From an uncultured Fidelibacterota bacterium (GTDB taxonomy: Bacteria > Marinisomatota > Marinisomatia > Marinisomatales > UBA1611): a stretch of DNA of 5,940 nt. The translations under genes were made by a program, and so were the position numbers. How positions within the stretch are numbered: the stretch's first letter is position 1; each line of letters starts with the position of its first letter. Location: contig CAJWPW010000082.1 in the NCBI GenBank assembly GCA_913045415.1, forward strand, positions 1 to 5,940. Direction: 5' to 3'. The notes under the pieces were generated by a model, which saw only the letters and a list, made by a program, of their open reading frames with translations, searched no databases and was not told the origin of the DNA. Shown piece after piece: positions 4,696-5,940 of the stretch.

Positions 4696-5940
4696 ATGAT
4701 GGGTTGTAATTGGTCTTTAATAATTGTATTTAATTCGGATTCATTTATTTCGTTTGATAGAAATTGGTTCATTATTTTTAATTGAATTGCACCGCGGTTG
4801 TATACATCTGAGTATGGAATTTGATGAAATGAAACCATGGAATATCTTGGAATAAATCGTTCTGGGAATTTTCTTTCTAGTTCTAATTCCAGTCTTCTTC
4901 TTTTTTGATAATTTAGGTCATTCACAGCATCTCGCATTTCGATATAATTCTCAATGGCCATATCTGCAATGGCATGGCCATTGGCTACATGAGAAAATGA
5001 ATATTCTTCAAATATTTTTCCCCAGTTACCCTCATTTTTTTCAATAAGACTACTCAAAATTGTACAATCCTGAAAAGATGCATTCATCCCTTGTCCAAAG
5101 AAAGGGACAACTGCATGAGCAGCATCGCCAAGGAGCACTGCTTTATCTTGACCATGCCAAGGATCGCAATAAACTGTGGCTAAATTTCCAGTAGGGTTGT
5201 TCTGAAAATCATTCACTAGAGTCGGCATTAATTCAAAAGCATCGGGGAAATAGTTTTGAAACAGATCTTCGATATCATTCTCATTTTTTACGGTCTCAAA
5301 ACTGGAAGGACCAGCCATAGGAAAAAATAAAGTGCACGTAAAAGTTCGATCGAAATTAGGTAATGCGATGAGCATAAATTCTCCCCTAGGCCAAATGTGG
5401 AGTGCATTGGGTTCTAAAAGGAATTCTCCAGATTTTGATGGTGGGATCACCAATTCTTTGTAACCATGACCCAATGGTTTTTTAACATAATCAGCCTTGG
5501 ACTTTTCTATAATTGCTTTTCTTAATGGTGATGCCGATCCATCGCAACCAATCACTATGTTAAACCGGATAATCTTTTCTCCAAAGGTCAATTCATTTTT
5601 ATCAAGATCGGCAGATTCTAGTTTATGACCGAAATGAATTTTAACCTTTCCCGTTTCTTCGGCTAGTGTCAAAAGATCCATATTCAATTGGGCACGGGAA
5701 ACGGAGTAAATCATTTCGTCTTTTTTTTGTCCATAGGGTTGGAGATGAGTTTCGCCGTTCAAATCATGAATCATTCGTCCCTTCATTGGTATGATTGCTG
5801 GTTTGATTTGATCAAAAATTCCAACTTCCTTTAGTGCATGAATCCCACGAACAGATAGAGCAAGATTTATAGATCGCCCTGCAGATTGGGTGGCTTTACG
5901 CATATCGGGTCGGCGCTCATAAATATCAACAGAATAACCC
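4692..5940 (-). CDS. kmo: Kynurenine 3-monooxygenase, 5' end beyond window
   Basis: FAD-dependent hydroxylase converting L-kynurenine to 3-hydroxykynurenine with NADPH and O2, in oxidative tryptophan breakdown and the eukaryote-type route to quinolinate/NAD. The frame stays open above the first Met (5903-5901) to the window edge, and those codons read G-Y-S-V-D-I-Y-E-R-R-P-D, the family-typical E-R-R-P-D-x-R region. So that Met is internal, and about 30 N-terminal residues with the first FAD G-x-G-x-x-G motif lie outside. There are 415 complete residues here. Counting from that Met: G-R-S-I-N-L-A-L-S at 9-17; G-R-M-I-H at 42-46 (substrate-carboxylate Arg43); Q-P-Y-G at 55-58 (Tyr57); G-C-D-G at 119-122; H-I-W-P-R at 169-173; L-G-D-A-A-H-A at 258-264; P-F-F-G-Q-G-M-N at 267-274; N-Y-I-E-M-R at 319-324 (Asn319); and I-P-R-Y at 351-354 (Tyr354). 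The four named contacts match those known in yeast, human and Pseudomonas enzymes. No C-terminal membrane helix is seen, as in soluble bacterial forms. Kynureninase or other pathway genes may lie upstream. Confidence 0.95.
   Translation of the reverse strand, partial: GYSVDIYERRPDMRKATQSAGRSINLALSVRGIHALKEVGIFDQIKPAIIPMKGRMIHDLNGETHLQPYGQKKDEMIYSVSRAQLNMDLLTLAEETGKVKIHFGHKLESADLDKNELTFGEKIIRFNIVIGCDGSASPLRKAIIEKSKADYVKKPLGHGYKELVIPPSKSGEFLLEPNALHIWPRGEFMLIALPNFDRTFTCTLFFPMAGPSSFETVKNENDIEDLFQNYFPDAFELMPTLVNDFQNNPTGNLATVYCDPWHGQDKAVLLGDAAHAVVPFFGQGMNASFQDCTILSSLIEKNEGNWGKIFEEYSFSHVANGHAIADMAIENYIEMRDAVNDLNYQKRRRLELELERKFPERFIPRYSMVSFHQIPYSDVYNRGAIQLKIMNQFLSNEINESELNTIIKDQLQPII

Larger units (their letters stand above)
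1..5940 (-). other. Predicted six-gene operon kmo - M19 dipeptidase - osmC-like - rpe - tkt - rpiB
   Basis: All six genes share a strand. Junctions in order of transcription are a 4-base ATGA overlap (4692-4695), a second ATGA overlap (3514-3517), 40 bases (3070-3109), 3 bases consisting of an extra TAA (2401-2403), and 11 bases (362-372). No terminator-like hairpin with a T-run is seen at any junction. This spacing supports co-transcription, with the 40-base gap the weakest link. Both ends of the unit lie outside the window, so its promoter and full gene content are unknown. Confidence 0.65.

Noticed and set aside
5901..5903. ATG as the start of the kynurenine monooxygenase
   Set aside because: The frame is open to the window edge and the codons above it encode the conserved E-R-R-P-D stretch, so this Met is internal and the gene is cut by the window end.
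1..5940. Mobile element, defence system, CRISPR or phage signal
   Set aside because: No transposase, integrase, inverted repeats, repeat arrays or tRNA-like sequence was seen; the genes are metabolic and uniform in base composition by eye.

Overview
The window is a stretch of bacterial chromosome with six genes, all read from the minus strand, so the biological 5' end lies at the high coordinates. In order of transcription they are kynurenine 3-monooxygenase (5' end outside the window), a membrane dipeptidase lipoprotein of peptidase family M19, a small OsmC-fold protein, ribulose-phosphate 3-epimerase (rpe), transketolase (tkt) and ribose-5-phosphate isomerase B (rpiB, 3' end outside the window). 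No RNA gene, insertion sequence, CRISPR array or convincing terminator is visible. No stretch longer than 40 bases lacks a gene.

The DNA is AT-rich. Five of the six starts can be inspected, and only the OsmC-like gene has a clear purine-rich Shine-Dalgarno sequence; the others are preceded by A/T-rich sequence. The weak SD use, the lipoprotein-style dipeptidase ending in S-C-E-K, a transketolase with a non-classical ThDP motif and a bacterial kynurenine monooxygenase suggest the Bacteroidota/FCB side of the tree, possibly an uncultured marine lineage such as Marinimicrobia. This is an inference from style, not a firm placement.

Layout: 4692-5940 kmo and 3514-4695 dipeptidase overlap by 4 bases (ATGA), and the dipeptidase and the OsmC-like gene at 3110-3517 overlap in the same way. 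A 40-base gap (3070-3109) precedes rpe (2404-3069). The rpe gene ends in two consecutive stop codons that abut the tkt ATG (373-2400). Eleven bases later rpiB starts (1-361). The spacing suggests one polycistronic unit.

Functionally there are two blocks. The downstream block (rpe-tkt-rpiB) provides three enzymes of the non-oxidative pentose phosphate pathway: epimerase and isomerase set the ribulose-5-P/xylulose-5-P/ribose-5-P balance and transketolase uses the products. The upstream block (tryptophan/kynurenine oxidation, an exported dipeptidase and the OsmC-like protein) has no obvious biochemical link to the pentose pathway; amino-acid/peptide use feeding cofactor synthesis is only a guess. 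The most unusual observation is that the OsmC-like protein appears to have lost both catalytic cysteines (Trp52 and Tyr114 in their place). The RpiB also carries a Glu-type rather than Cys-type active site. Nothing here looks like a wholly new system; the window is mostly core metabolism.
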